From the NCBI RefSeq assembly GCF_003628445.1, contig NZ_RBZO01000001.1:62001-126000 (forward strand): DNA of 64,000 nucleotides, in the 5' to 3' direction. The DNA comes from Oceanobacillus bengalensis. Its GTDB lineage: Bacteria; Bacillota; Bacilli; Bacillales; Amphibacillaceae. The number at the start of each line of letters is the position of its first letter. The first letter of the stretch is position 1. This document shows positions 25,925 through 35,724 of the stretch, piece after piece. The translations under genes were made by a program, and so were the position numbers. The notes under the pieces were generated by a model, which saw only the letters and a list, made by a program, of their open reading frames with translations, searched no databases and was not told the origin of the DNA.

Positions 25925-27112
25925 ATGAGTAATAATGAACTTTTATCGGCGGTGTTTGCTGAATTAGATGATAGTTTTGAAGATATGAAGGACTGGAGAA
26001 GATATATGCACAAGCATCCAGAGCTTTCTTTTGAAGAAGTACATACAGCGAAATATATTGAAGAGAAACTAGTAAGTTTTGGGCTAGAAGTAAAGACGCA
26101 AATTGGTGGTAATGGTTTAATTGGTATTTTAAAGGGAGCTGAAAAAGGGAAAACAATCGCCTTAAGAGCTGATTTCGACGCTCTTCCGATTGAGGACGAA
26201 AAAGACGTTCCTTATAAATCTACGAAACCAGGTGTTATGCACGCTTGTGGACATGATGGCCATACCTCTGCATTGCTTGGTACAGCACGTACACTTAGTA
26301 AATACCGTGAGAAAATAAAAGGAACCGTCCTGTTTGTATTCCAGCCTGCTGAGGAGAAGCCACCAGGTGGGGCAAAATTTATGATTGAAGAAGGCATTCT
26401 TGATGGAGTGGATTATGTATTTGGAGCACATCTCGCTTCAGAGATTCCACTTGGAAAAGTAGCTGTTGGTGAAGGATATCAAATGGCCGCAGTTGATAAA
26501 TTTGAAATTACAATTAAAGGTCATGGTGGGCATGGTGCTAGACCACATCAATCCATAGATTCTTTAGTAATTGGGAGCAGTGTTGTTGACTCACTTCAAA
26601 AAATAGTAAGCCGTAGTGTTGACCCACTAAAATCAGCTGTCGTTACAATTGGTGTTTTCCAGGCAGGTAGTGCTTTTAATATTATTCCTGATACGGCAAA
26701 AATTGAAGGAACTGTAAGAACGTTTGATGGAGATGTTCGTGATCAAGTGGAAAATGAAATGAATTCTATTGTAAGAGGAATCACAAGTGCGTTTCATGCA
26801 AATTATGAGATTGATTATCTGCGGGGGTATCCTGCTCTGTATAACCATAAAGCAGAGACGGACACAGTGAGGGAAGTCCTTTCAGATGTATTTTCCAAAC
26901 AAGATGTTGTCGAACTCGAGCCAACGATGGGGGCAGAAGATTTTTCATATTTTTTACAGGAAAAACCAGGAACATATTTTAAAGTAGGATCACAGAATGA
27001 TAATGAAAATACGCACTACCCGCATCACCACCCAAGATTTGATTTTGATGAAAGAGCACTAGTCAATATTAGCAAGTCATTCGTTAAAATTGTGTCACAT
27101 TATTTATTTTAA
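25925..27112 (+). CDS. M20-family N-acyl-amino acid amidohydrolase
   Basis: 395-residue zinc amidohydrolase of the carboxypeptidase/IAA-amino-acid-hydrolase type. Metal ligands are visible: ACGHDGHTS, QPAEEKPPGG, AHLAS and, near the end, HHHPRFDFDE; the dimerisation domain has GHGGHGARPHQSIDS. It would free an amino acid from an N-acyl group. The second ATG (25925) is chosen because GGAGGG directly abuts the first. It is the first gene under the SAM riboswitch, so the released amino acid is probably methionine, cysteine or a derivative, as with B. subtilis YxeP or SndA. Confidence 0.88.
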   Translation: MSNNELLSAVFAELDDSFEDMKDWRRYMHKHPELSFEEVHTAKYIEEKLVSFGLEVKTQIGGNGLIGILKGAEKGKTIALRADFDALPIEDEKDVPYKSTKPGVMHACGHDGHTSALLGTARTLSKYREKIKGTVLFVFQPAEEKPPGGAKFMIEEGILDGVDYVFGAHLASEIPLGKVAVGEGYQMAAVDKFEITIKGHGGHGARPHQSIDSLVIGSSVVDSLQKIVSRSVDPLKSAVVTIGVFQAGSAFNIIPDTAKIEGTVRTFDGDVRDQVENEMNSIVRGITSAFHANYEIDYLRGYPALYNHKAETDTVREVLSDVFSKQDVVELEPTMGAEDFSYFLQEKPGTYFKVGSQNDNENTHYPHHHPRFDFDERALVNISKSFVKIVSHYLF

Positions 27113-27150
27113 AAGAATGCTAGATTACGAGAAATGATGGAGGATTTGTC

Positions 27151-28764
27151 ATGCAGAATAAAAAAATACATCAACTATTATTTGCGCTACTACTAACCTT
27201 ATTCTTAATTGGTTGTGGTAATCAAAGTGCTACAGAAAGTGAAGGAAATGGAGAGGATGGAAGTGAACAACAAGCTTTGGAACCTGTACAAGGTGGAACA
27301 CTGAATGTTGCCTTTTCATCTGACCCAGATACGATTGATTGGATGTCTACAGGTGCAACAGCAACACGTGACGTTGGCTGGCATATTTTTGAAACCTTAT
27401 TTGCATTAGATAAAGATTATCAAGCTAAACCAATGATTGCAGAAGATTATACTGTAAGTGATGATCAAAAAGTTTATACCATCACGCTTCGTGAAGGTGT
27501 GAATTTCCATGATGGAACAACGGTTACAGCAGAAGATGTTATTGCTTCGATTGATCGCTGGAGAACAGTTTCTTCGGTTGGAACAGTGGCTAATGAATAT
27601 ATTGAATCAGTAAAAGAAATAGATGAGCGTACAATTGAAATTACGTTAAATCAAGTATATAACGCCTTTATGTCCGATTTAACTGCACCAAAATCGGCAT
27701 TAATTATCATTCCAAAAGAAATTGCCGAAGAAGCTGGGGAAACGCCACTTGTAGCTGAACAGTTAATTGGTACAGGACCATACCAGTTTGAAAATTGGGA
27801 GCGGGGAAATGAAATTGTTCTAACACGCTTTGAAGACTATTCTGCACGTGAGGAAGAAGGCTGGGGCGGATTAACAGGCAAGAAAGTCGCATACTTTGAT
27901 GAAATTAAGTTCTTGATTGTGAAGGATCCACAAGTGATGATTAATGGTCTGAAAACAGGAATTTATGATTATGCGCAATCAATTCCACAAGATTTGTATG
28001 AAGTTGTAGAAAGTGACCCAAGTATTGATCCAGTAACATATATTAATGGATACTCTGTTGCAACACCCGATAAATCTGAAGCGCCATTTGATGATTTGAA
28101 TGTACGAAAGGCTTTGAATTATGCATTAGATAAAGAAGTGATTGCTGAGGCGACATATGGTAATTCTGATTTTTATCAGTTAGATGGTGCGTTATTTGAT
28201 CCAGAACAAACAGAACTTTACAGTGATCAAGGAACAGATGACTATTTAGCTTATGATAAAGAAAAGGCTAAAGAACTTCTTGAAGCATCCGATTATAATG
28301 GGGAGCCAATTGAGATTATGTTCTCTAATGATTCGGAAACATATAAACGAATTTCACAAGTGATGAAACAGCAAATGGAAGAAGTTGGATTCACGGTTGA
28401 ATTAGTTCCTTATGAATGGGCAACGTACCTTGAGAAATGGGCAGATCCTGCAAATTGGGATATCGTCGTAGTCGGATGGTCCACTCGTTTCTCACCTAGT
28501 GAACTAGGTATGCTCATCATGGATACGCAAAGTAGTGGTTGGTATAACAGTGAACGTTGGGGAAGCCTGCTAGATTCATGGGGTGTAGCGGAATCTGCTG
28601 AAGAACGACAAGAAATATTAGCAGAGATGAACCAAACAGTAAATGACGAACTTCCTTTCTTAAAAATTGCTAATGAAACAAAATTAGATATTAAGAGTGA
28701 CAAAATTCCAGAATACGATAATTGGGTTGGTCAACGATTTTGGAATACGTGGAAGAGCGAATAA
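27151..28764 (+). CDS. Peptide-type ABC transporter substrate-binding lipoprotein
   Basis: 537-residue SBP_bac_5 (DppA/OppA) protein. Signal peptide with lipobox LFLIGCGN (Cys about 24), then a Ser/Glu-rich linker. Family blocks GGTLNVAFSSDPDTIDW, VTAEDVIASIDRW, LIGTGPYQFENW, DDLNVRKALNYALDK. Anchored outside the membrane; delivers ligand to the two permeases downstream. GGAGG lies seven bases before the ATG. Ligand unknown; the S-box and amidohydrolase suggest a sulfur amino acid derivative rather than a general peptide. Confidence 0.9.
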   Translation: MQNKKIHQLLFALLLTLFLIGCGNQSATESEGNGEDGSEQQALEPVQGGTLNVAFSSDPDTIDWMSTGATATRDVGWHIFETLFALDKDYQAKPMIAEDYTVSDDQKVYTITLREGVNFHDGTTVTAEDVIASIDRWRTVSSVGTVANEYIESVKEIDERTIEITLNQVYNAFMSDLTAPKSALIIIPKEIAEEAGETPLVAEQLIGTGPYQFENWERGNEIVLTRFEDYSAREEEGWGGLTGKKVAYFDEIKFLIVKDPQVMINGLKTGIYDYAQSIPQDLYEVVESDPSIDPVTYINGYSVATPDKSEAPFDDLNVRKALNYALDKEVIAEATYGNSDFYQLDGALFDPEQTELYSDQGTDDYLAYDKEKAKELLEASDYNGEPIEIMFSNDSETYKRISQVMKQQMEEVGFTVELVPYEWATYLEKWADPANWDIVVVGWSTRFSPSELGMLIMDTQSSGWYNSERWGSLLDSWGVAESAEERQEILAEMNQTVNDELPFLKIANETKLDIKSDKIPEYDNWVGQRFWNTWKSE

Positions 28765-28779
28765 ATAATAAATACATGC

Positions 28780-28822
28780 GGGAAGTCGTGTCAGGCGTTT
28801 GTATTGACGTGGCTTCCCTTTA
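28780..28822 (+). terminator. Intercistronic hairpin after the binding-protein gene
   Basis: GGGAAG...CGTGTCA pairs with TGACGTGGCTTCCC, followed by TTTATC. Within the operon it is probably a partial terminator or mRNA 3'-end protector, giving more binding protein than permease. Confidence 0.6.
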
Positions 28823-28860
28823 TCACTAAATACATTGAATGAATTAAAGGAGGGAAAACG

Positions 28861-29805
28861 TTGCTACAGTATACGGTACGCAGATTGGTATCAATCATAC
28901 CTGTTATGTTAATTGTTAGTGTAATCGTATTTTTAATTGTCCATCTGACTCCTGGTAACCCTGCATATCTCATTCTTGGGGAAGATAGTTCACCCGAAGC
29001 AATTGAGCAGCTGGAAGCACAGTTAGGGTTAGATAAACCAATGGTGATGCAATTCTTTGATTGGATTAAAAATATTTTTACTGGAGACCTTGGACAATCG
29101 ATTTATTCCTCAGAACCAGTTACACAGGTTATTATGGAACGTGTTGGGCCAACATTCAGTCTTATGATGATGTCAATGGCTTTAACATTACTCATTGCTA
29201 TTCCAACTGCAATTTTTGTTGTATGGCGTCGAAATACGGTGCTCGATCCTTTGTTTACTTCGGCTTCTCTTGTAGGGGCATCGATACCTGAATTTTGGTT
29301 TGCCATGTTACTTGTACTTGGATTAGGTGTAGCAATTCCTATTTTCCCTGTTGCTGGCTATGTTCCAATTGCAGAAGGTTTTTTTACATGGTTTTATCAC
29401 TTAATCTTACCTGCTTTTGTATTAGCAGCTGTGGAAATTGGACTAATAGCTCGTATGCTACGAGATGGGATGCTTGAGGCGGTTAATCAAGATTATACGA
29501 AGACTGCCAGAGCGAAGGGTGTAAAAGAAAGCATTGTTTTAATGAAACATGTATTCTCCAACGCATTAATCCCAACGACAACGGTTATCGGTGTAACGGT
29601 TGCTGGTTTGCTTGGGGGGACGGTTATTATTGAAACGATTTTTACAATCCCTGGAATTGGGCAACTATTAATTGATTCGATTCATCGTAGAGATTATCCC
29701 GTCATACAGGGAGTTGTTTTGTTTATTGCTGCCATTTATGTCGTCATCAATTTATTGGTTGACCTTTTATATGCATTCCTGGACCCACGGATTCGGTATG
29801 ACTGA
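28861..29805 (+). CDS. Peptide-type ABC transporter permease, DppB class
   Basis: 314-residue membrane protein with six helices. N-terminal pattern LVSIIPVMLIVSVIVFLIVH plus LTPGNPA and GLDKPMVMQF is typical of DppB/OppB; the cytoplasmic EAA loop is DYTKTARAKG. Start is TTG with AAAGGAGGG upstream; there is no in-frame ATG near. Pairs with the following DppC-type gene. Confidence 0.92.
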   Translation: MLQYTVRRLVSIIPVMLIVSVIVFLIVHLTPGNPAYLILGEDSSPEAIEQLEAQLGLDKPMVMQFFDWIKNIFTGDLGQSIYSSEPVTQVIMERVGPTFSLMMMSMALTLLIAIPTAIFVVWRRNTVLDPLFTSASLVGASIPEFWFAMLLVLGLGVAIPIFPVAGYVPIAEGFFTWFYHLILPAFVLAAVEIGLIARMLRDGMLEAVNQDYTKTARAKGVKESIVLMKHVFSNALIPTTTVIGVTVAGLLGGTVIIETIFTIPGIGQLLIDSIHRRDYPVIQGVVLFIAAIYVVINLLVDLLYAFLDPRIRYD

Positions 29806-29837
29806 GTGGATTAAAAATATGAAAAGGGGGGTTCCAA

Positions 29838-30692
29838 ATGTTAAAGAAAAAACGAAATCTTTTAGCTGCAGGTATATTGCTTCTTATTACACTAATGACA
29901 ATAACTGCTTCCTGGTGGCTACCAGCGAATGCATTAGAAATTAATTCAACCGAGAGATTATTTTCACCATCGGGAGAGCATTGGTTTGGAACAGACCATT
30001 TCGGTCGTGATATTTTCGCTCAAACGATTGTTGCTGCACGTGTTTCATTAATTGTCGGTGTGACGGTTGCTCTAATTGCTACTATACTCGGGACAATTAC
30101 TGGCTTAATCGCAGGATATTATAAAAAAGCAGATTTTATCATCATGCGCATTATTGATGGGATGCTCGCATTTCCGTCTTTACTTTTGGCGTTAGCCTTA
30201 GTTGCTGCGCTCGGAGGTAGCGTTACAAATATTATTATTGCCTTATCGTTCTCATTTTGGCCAGTAATGACACGAATTGTTCGTTCGGCTGTGTTACAAA
30301 TCAATTCGGTTCAGTACATTGAAGCGGCGAAGACATCTGGAATCAGTGATCCAGTGATTTTGACCCGTTATTTGTTACCAAATGTGCTATCTCCTATTAT
30401 CGTGCAAGGAACATTTATTTTTGCAAAGGCGATTTTGGCAGAAGCAGCACTAAGCTTTTTAGGTGTTGGTGTAGAACCTTCGACACCAACATGGGGAAAC
30501 ATGCTGCAGGAAGCACAAATCTATATTTCGATTGCACCTTGGTTCTCTATTTTCCCTGGGATTGCCATTGTGTTAACGGTACTTGCATTGAATATGCTTG
30601 GTGACGGGTTACGTGACGCCTTCGACCCGCATGCTAAAAGTACAAAGAAAACAAAGAGACGAAGAGGTACAAAACAGAAATACGCAGCATGA
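29838..30692 (+). CDS. Peptide-type ABC transporter permease, DppC class
   Basis: 284-residue permease with six helices. HWFGTDHFGRDIFAQTI is the DppC/OppC hallmark; the EAA loop is QYIEAAKTSG; the C-terminus has ALNMLGDGLRDAFDPH followed by a very basic tail (KSTKKTKRRRGTK). AAAAGGGGG precedes the ATG. Forms the channel with the preceding permease. Confidence 0.92.
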   Translation: MLKKKRNLLAAGILLLITLMTITASWWLPANALEINSTERLFSPSGEHWFGTDHFGRDIFAQTIVAARVSLIVGVTVALIATILGTITGLIAGYYKKADFIIMRIIDGMLAFPSLLLALALVAALGGSVTNIIIALSFSFWPVMTRIVRSAVLQINSVQYIEAAKTSGISDPVILTRYLLPNVLSPIIVQGTFIFAKAILAEAALSFLGVGVEPSTPTWGNMLQEAQIYISIAPWFSIFPGIAIVLTVLALNMLGDGLRDAFDPHAKSTKKTKRRRGTKQKYAA

Positions 30693-30730
30693 AGTGCTTT
30701 TTAACCTGAATAAAAAGGAGGATGCAAGCC

Positions 30731-31750
30731 GTGCTGGAAGTAAAACAGTTAAAAACACAAATTGACACGAATGAAGGGGTTGTCAAGGCAGTAGACGGTG
30801 TATCTTTTACAGTAGAAGCTGGTCAAACAGTTGGGATTGTTGGAGAATCTGGTAGTGGGAAGAGTGTTTTGGCTCATTCCATTATGCAACTAAATCCTGT
30901 ACCACCTACCTTTTATCCAGAAGGTGAAATTATATTTGAAGGGAAAAATCTACTCAACCTCTCAGAACGTGAACTCCGTAAAATACGCGGAAATGAGATT
31001 GCGATGATTTTCCAAGATCCGATGTCCAGTTTAAATCCTGTTTTTAAAATTGGCGATCAGTTGGTTGAAGCAGTATTAACCCATCAAAAGATGTCCCGTC
31101 AGGATGCGAGGGCTCGTGCAGTTGAATTACTAACAGATGTTGGTATTCCTGATCCAGAGAGAAGAATGAATGATTATCCGCATCAATTTTCTGGTGGAAT
31201 GAGGCAGCGTGTGCTCATTGCGATTGCCTTAGCATGTAACCCGAAATTACTCATTGCTGATGAACCAACGACCGCTCTAGATGTGACGATTCAAGCACAA
31301 ATATTAGAATTAATGCGGGATATTCAGAAGAAATATGGCACGGCTATTATTATGATTACCCATGATTTAGGAGTAGTCTCCCAGATGGCAGACAAGGTGC
31401 TCGTTATGTATTCTGGGCGGATTGTTGAGGAAGGGTCTGTTGAGGATATATTTTATCGGCCATCCATGCCATACACATGGTCCTTATTACGTTCCTTGCC
31501 ACGTCTTGATGCTGAAGCACATGAACGACTAATCAATATTGAGGGACAGCCACCGAACTTAGTCTCGCCACCGAAAGGCTGTAATTTTCATCCGCGTTGT
31601 CCGTTTTCTACTGAACAATGCTTGGAAGTTGATCCAGAGCTAACAGTAAGAGGGGACGGACATTTTGCAGCATGCATCTTATCTGGGCAGGAATTTGATT
31701 CGGAGAAAAAAAGAATGGAGTTTGCTGATAAGAAAGGAGTGCCACAATAA
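30731..31750 (+). CDS. Peptide-type ABC transporter ATPase, DppD/OppD class
   Basis: 339-residue ATPase: Walker A GESGSGKS, signature FSGGMRQRV, Walker [14 protein letters not shown]-loop ITHDLG, and the C-terminal oligopeptide extension with the cysteine-containing block GCNFHPRCPFSTEQC. The GTG at 30731 has AAGGAGG eight bases upstream; an ATG nine bases earlier abuts that site. Its stop shares one base with the next start (TAATG). Confidence 0.9.
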   Translation: MLEVKQLKTQIDTNEGVVKAVDGVSFTVEAGQTVGIVGESGSGKSVLAHSIMQLNPVPPTFYPEGEIIFEGKNLLNLSERELRKIRGNEIAMIFQDPMSSLNPVFKIGDQLVEAVLTHQKMSRQDARARAVELLTDVGIPDPERRMNDYPHQFSGGMRQRVLIAIALACNPKLLIADEPTTALDVTIQAQILELMRDIQKKYGTAIIMITHDLGVVSQMADKVLVMYSGRIVEEGSVEDIFYRPSMPYTWSLLRSLPRLDAEAHERLINIEGQPPNLVSPPKGCNFHPRCPFSTEQCLEVDPELTVRGDGHFAACILSGQEFDSEKKRMEFADKKGVPQ

Positions 31751-32754
31751 TGTCTGAAGCCTTACTGGAAATACGCGATGTCAACATGCATTTCCCCATT
31801 AAAGAGGGTGTTTTTCAAAAAACGAAAAATCATGTGAAGGCTGTAAACGGTGTTAGCTTAACAGTGAATAAAGGAGAAACACTTGGAATTGTTGGGGAGT
31901 CGGGTTGTGGAAAGAGCACACTGGCAAGGACGATAGTAGGTCTGCTCGAGCCCACATCTGGAGATATTTTGTTTGAGGGGAAAAGTATCCTTGACCTTAA
32001 CAAGAAGCAAATGCACGGGTTAAGAAGAGATATTCAAATGGTTTATCAAGATCCATTTTCAAGTCTGAATCCACGTATGAAGGCTGGGGATATTATTGCT
32101 GCCCCACTAAAAGCATATCGGATGACAGAAAACCTGGAACAGCGTGTGAAGGAATTGATGGATCTTGTTGGTCTAAAAGCCGCTGATTATAATAAACTAC
32201 CACATCAGTTTTCTGGTGGTCAGCGTCAGCGAATTGGAATAGCCCGTGCACTTGCACTAAATCCAAAGTTGATTATTTGTGATGAGCCAGTTAGTGCGCT
32301 AGATGTATCCGTTCAAGCACAAGTTATTAATTTATTGGAAGACTTACAAAAAGAACTTGATTTAACGTATGTGTTCATTGCCCATGATTTATCGGTAATA
32401 AAGCATATTGCAGACAAAGTTGCTGTTATGTATTTAGGAAAAGTGATGGAAATGTCGGATAGTGAGTCCTTTTATAAGCATGCGTGCCATCCTTATACAA
32501 ATGCCCTGCTTTCCGCCATTCCATTAACAGATCCTTTAAAAGAAAAAGAGCGGCAACGAATCGTTTTAAAAGGGGAACTACCATCACCTGCTAACCCACC
32601 AACGGGCTGTGTTTTTCACACGAGATGCCCATTTGCTACAGAGGCGTGCAAACAAGACATTCCATCACTTGAGGCAAAGGGGGATGCAGGACATTTAGTC
32701 TCTTGTTTTTACCCAATGAATGTAGAGAAGAAGTCTTCTATTGTTAATCACTAA
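31750..32754 (+). CDS. Peptide-type ABC transporter ATPase, DppF/OppF class
   Basis: 334-residue ATPase: Walker [10 protein letters not shown], signature FSGGQRQRI, Walker [14 protein letters not shown]-loop IAHDLS, and the oligopeptide extension [15 protein letters not shown]. The two ATPases form a heterodimer under the two permeases. Start overlaps the preceding stop by one base. Confidence 0.92.
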   Translation: MSEALLEIRDVNMHFPIKEGVFQKTKNHVKAVNGVSLTVNKGETLGIVGESGCGKSTLARTIVGLLEPTSGDILFEGKSILDLNKKQMHGLRRDIQMVYQDPFSSLNPRMKAGDIIAAPLKAYRMTENLEQRVKELMDLVGLKAADYNKLPHQFSGGQRQRIGIARALALNPKLIICDEPVSALDVSVQAQVINLLEDLQKELDLTYVFIAHDLSVIKHIADKVAVMYLGKVMEMSDSESFYKHACHPYTNALLSAIPLTDPLKEKERQRIVLKGELPSPANPPTGCVFHTRCPFATEACKQDIPSLEAKGDAGHLVSCFYPMNVEKKSSIVNH

Positions 32755-32780
32755 AAATGAAATGGAGGATGAGAATATCA

Positions 32781-33209
32781 ATGGAAGTAAATAAAATCTC
32801 ATTAATGGATGCATATTTAATTGAAACCCTTCGTACGAATGGTGTTTCTAATCAAGAAATACTTGCACAAGTTGAAACAGGTGATGTTAAAGCTTGGCAA
32901 GAGTTTAATGAGAAATTTGATTATACGGCACTATTAGAACTTGCCAAACAAGATGCAGTTGCTTTCAGATCAATTATCTCGGATGGGTATAACATAAAAT
33001 TTGTAACGTTTAATGGACTAAAAAATCTATTGAAGTTCCGTTTTGGAAAAGAGAAAGAAAAGGATTATCAGTTGACTGAAACAGGAATTCACCAATTAAC
33101 TTTAAATGAACAGCAATTAGCAACGCTTAAACAAATGTTATCTAGAAATTGGATGATTGAAGAAACAGTAACTGCGAACAGGACTATAGTGAATATAGAG
33201 TTAGTGTAA
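32781..33209 (+). CDS. Unrecognised protein at the end of the SAM-riboswitch operon
   Basis: 142 residues, soluble, no signal peptide or membrane helix. I do not recognise it. The N-terminal half is helical and acidic (MDAYLIETLRTNGVSNQEI, VKAWQEFNEKFDYTALLELA); the middle is basic (GLKNLLKFRFGKEKEKDYQL); the C-terminal part looks like a small helix-strand domain (LNEQQLATLKQMLSRNWMIE). The C-terminal layout is faintly like a winged helix but no motif proves it. ATG 32781 is 12 bases after GGAGG. It begins 26 bases after the ATPase stop and ends at a terminator, so it belongs to the operon. Confidence 0.7.
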   Translation: MEVNKISLMDAYLIETLRTNGVSNQEILAQVETGDVKAWQEFNEKFDYTALLELAKQDAVAFRSIISDGYNIKFVTFNGLKNLLKFRFGKEKEKDYQLTETGIHQLTLNEQQLATLKQMLSRNWMIEETVTANRTIVNIELV

Positions 33210-33241
33210 AAGCATGGGAACGGTTCTCATGCTTCTTTTTT
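33208..33241 (+). terminator. Terminator of the SAM-riboswitch operon (ACGGTTCT family)
   Basis: AAGCATG pairs with CATGCTT around GGAACGGTTCT; six T follow. The same loop sequence recurs at 22402. Confidence 0.88.
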
Positions 33242-33423
33242 ATGGAAAAGGAACTTAAAATTTTTATCTACATATGTACAAGGGTATATGGAGTTATAGA
33301 TTGAACAGAAAACATGATTCATTGTTAAGGGATTCTCAGAAACTGGATGATCAACACGCAAAGAAACTTAATAAAGGCTCTTAAAATACATAAGAAGTAC
33401 CTTATTAAAGAATTAAGTTCTAT

Positions 33424-33452
33424 TTGTCTTGTTTTAGTAATAGTATTATAAA
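33424..33452 (+). promoter_or_regulatory. Promoter of the dicarboxylate/amino acid symporter gene
   Basis: TTGTCT (33424-33429), 17-base spacer, TATAAA (33447-33452). It is the best match in the 478-base gap before the symporter gene. Confidence 0.55.
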
Positions 33453-33503
33453 AAATATTTTATAAGCCTTTCAAAGTTAGAATGTTTTTTCTTCGGATTA
33501 TTA

Positions 33504-33517
33504 TGTAATCGTTTTCA
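33504..33517 (+). promoter_or_regulatory. cre site (CcpA operator)
   Basis: TGTAATCGTTTTCA fits the 14-base cre consensus TGWAANCGNTNWCA at every position. It lies about 45 bases downstream of the predicted transcription start and 171 bases before the symporter start codon, a position where CcpA blocks elongation. Preferred sugars should repress uptake of the substrate. Confidence 0.8.
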
Positions 33518-33687
33518 AATTGTGGTGGAAAGCAGGGTATGGAGTCCAACAAATCAATCGGTAAGGGGGTGTTTTAAATTTTACTAGTGAACAGTCTATA
33601 TACTGAGAGAAACAAGGATTTCCAGAAAAGAGAACTGATAAGCATTACAGTGTCACAATATTTTTCACAAAGAGAGGGGTCAGTTAA

Positions 33688-34902
33688 ATGAGCTTAACTA
33701 AAAAGATATTAATCGCCCTTGTTCTTGGTGTGATTGTGGGTATTATATTAACATTTATACCAGAAAGTTTATTTTCTACTATCGATACGTTTGTATTAAA
33801 TCCAGTTGGACAGATATTCATTCATCTGATTATGATGCTTGTTGTACCGATTGTATTTGTGTCAATTGTACTTGGAACAGCTGGTCTGGGTGAGCCAGCA
33901 AAGCTTGGCAAAATTGGAGTGCAGACGATATCTTTCTTCCTTGTGACAACAGCGGTTGCGCTATGTATCAGTCTTGCTTTAGCATTTATGATAAAACCTG
34001 GAACGGAAGGCGTATTTGATGTAAGCATGGCTGATTATGAGGCAAGTGAAGCTCCTCCCGTCATGGAAACAATTATTAATATCATTCCAACAAACCCATT
34101 ATCCGCCATGTCTGCAGGGGATATGCTTCAGATTATAGCATTTGCCATTTTTATCGGAATTGCCCTTGCCTTTTTAGGTGAAAAAACGAAAGGGATCTAT
34201 AATCTCTTTGAACAAGCAAATGATGTCCTTATGTTTCTTGTTAATCTTGTGATGAAAACAGCCCCATATGGTGCATTTGCATTGATTGCATCTGCAATTG
34301 GTGGCGCAGGATTGGATGCAATCGGATCGATGGGAGCATATATGGGAACAGTAATTTTGGGGTTATTTGTTCATGCAGGGGTTACGTACAGTCTTGCAAT
34401 TTGGATGCTTGGAAAAGCAAATCCTTGGCAATTCTACAAAGGATTTTTCCCAGCAATGTCTGTTGCATTTAGTACGGCTAGTTCGAGTGCTACACTTCCA
34501 CTCTCCATGAAAGCAGCACAGGAGAACCTTGGAGTCAATAAAAATATTAGTAGTTTTGTTCAGCCGCTAGGCGCTACCATAAATATGGACGGAACCGCAA
34601 TAATGCAAGCAACGGCAGCGGTATTCATATCTCAGGTGTATGCAATTCCTCTTGAATTCACGGATATTATATTGATTATAGTAACAGCCACATTGGCAAG
34701 CATCGGTACTGCTGGTGTACCGGGTGTTGGATTGATTATGCTGGCAATGGTTCTGACACAAGTAGGCTTGCCTGTAGAAGGTATTGCGCTAATCATTGGT
34801 ATTGACAGATTATTAGATATGCTTCGAACAGCCATGAATATTACTGGTGATGCAGCCTGTGCCTATATAATTTCTGAAAATGAAAAACGCAGGAGTGCTT
34901 GA
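33688..34902 (+). CDS. Dicarboxylate/amino acid:cation symporter (DAACS family)
   Basis: 404-residue transporter of the glutamate/aspartate/C4-dicarboxylate family with eight helices and two re-entrant loops. Hallmarks: the serine-rich loop STASSSATLPLSM, NMDGTAIMQATAAVF, the loop GTAGVPGVG and DRLLDMLRTAMNITGDA. GAGAGGGG precedes the ATG. Sodium or proton coupling and the exact substrate cannot be settled from sequence. A perfect cre lies in its leader, as expected for a secondary carbon source. Confidence 0.92.
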   Translation: MSLTKKILIALVLGVIVGIILTFIPESLFSTIDTFVLNPVGQIFIHLIMMLVVPIVFVSIVLGTAGLGEPAKLGKIGVQTISFFLVTTAVALCISLALAFMIKPGTEGVFDVSMADYEASEAPPVMETIINIIPTNPLSAMSAGDMLQIIAFAIFIGIALAFLGEKTKGIYNLFEQANDVLMFLVNLVMKTAPYGAFALIASAIGGAGLDAIGSMGAYMGTVILGLFVHAGVTYSLAIWMLGKANPWQFYKGFFPAMSVAFSTASSSATLPLSMKAAQENLGVNKNISSFVQPLGATINMDGTAIMQATAAVFISQVYAIPLEFTDIILIIVTATLASIGTAGVPGVGLIMLAMVLTQVGLPVEGIALIIGIDRLLDMLRTAMNITGDAACAYIISENEKRRSA

Positions 34903-34983
34903 AGCAATAAAATAAAGCCGCGTTTACTTGGAAACGCATAGTTTTAATTCAGTGATACTAACAAAAAAATAGCATATTAATTT

Positions 34984-35019
34984 ACACGTTATTTTGCATT
35001 TGGAAATAGCGTGTTTTTT
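34984..35019 (+). terminator. Terminator after the symporter gene
   Basis: ACACGTTATTT with AAATAGCGTGT (one G-T pair), nine-base loop, six T. Confidence 0.88.
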
Positions 35020-35127
35020 GTCATATCAGTAATATTAGAAGGGTGGTTGGGTAATAGTAACTTAAGGTTTATTTTTGCTATAATGACAATTATCTACTTT
35101 AATTTATAAAAAATAGGGGAGTGGCAA

Positions 35128-35724
35128 ATGGAAAATAACGTATTTGAACAGTTGGCAAAAAGATATGATACAGAAGAAAGAATGGAATTAGCCAAAGTTA
35201 TTGTAAACGAAGTAAGACCAGAATTACGAAATAGTAAATCAAAATCTTTAATAGACTATGGGAGTGGTACTGGTTTAATTGGTCTAGAGCTATCAGATTT
35301 AGTAGATTCTATTTTATTGGTTGATTCGTCAGAGCAAATGTTGGAAGTTGCTAAAGCTAAAATTTCTCACATAGGAGTTACCAATACAAAAGTACTTTTT
35401 TCAGACTTTACTCAAGAATCTCCTGAAATGAAGGCTGACATCGTATTAATGTCACTAGTCCTTCTTCATATTCCGGATACTAAAAAAATTTTACAAGAAT
35501 TGTTCACCATTATAAATAGTGGTGGCAAGCTAATTATTATTGATTTTGATAAAAACGACAAAATAAATCATCCGAAAGTTCATAACGGTTTTTTGCATGA
35601 AGAACTGAAGAGTATATTATCCGAGGTGGGATTTAAATTAACTGAAATGAGAACATTCTATCATGGGAATCGTATTTTTATGAATCAAGATGCCTCAATG
35701 TTTATATCTAGTAGTATAAAGTAA
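35128..35724 (+). CDS. Class I SAM-dependent methyltransferase
   Basis: 198-residue methyltransferase. Motif I is LIDYGSGTGLIGLEL (about residues 40-54), the acidic ribose-binding residue is in LLVDSSEQM, and motif II/III are ADIVLMSLVLLHI and GGKLIIIDFDKND. This is the Methyltransf_11/25 pattern; substrate unknown. AGGGGAG precedes the ATG. Stands alone. Confidence 0.85.
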   Translation: MENNVFEQLAKRYDTEERMELAKVIVNEVRPELRNSKSKSLIDYGSGTGLIGLELSDLVDSILLVDSSEQMLEVAKAKISHIGVTNTKVLFSDFTQESPEMKADIVLMSLVLLHIPDTKKILQELFTIINSGGKLIIIDFDKNDKINHPKVHNGFLHEELKSILSEVGFKLTEMRTFYHGNRIFMNQDASMFISSSIK

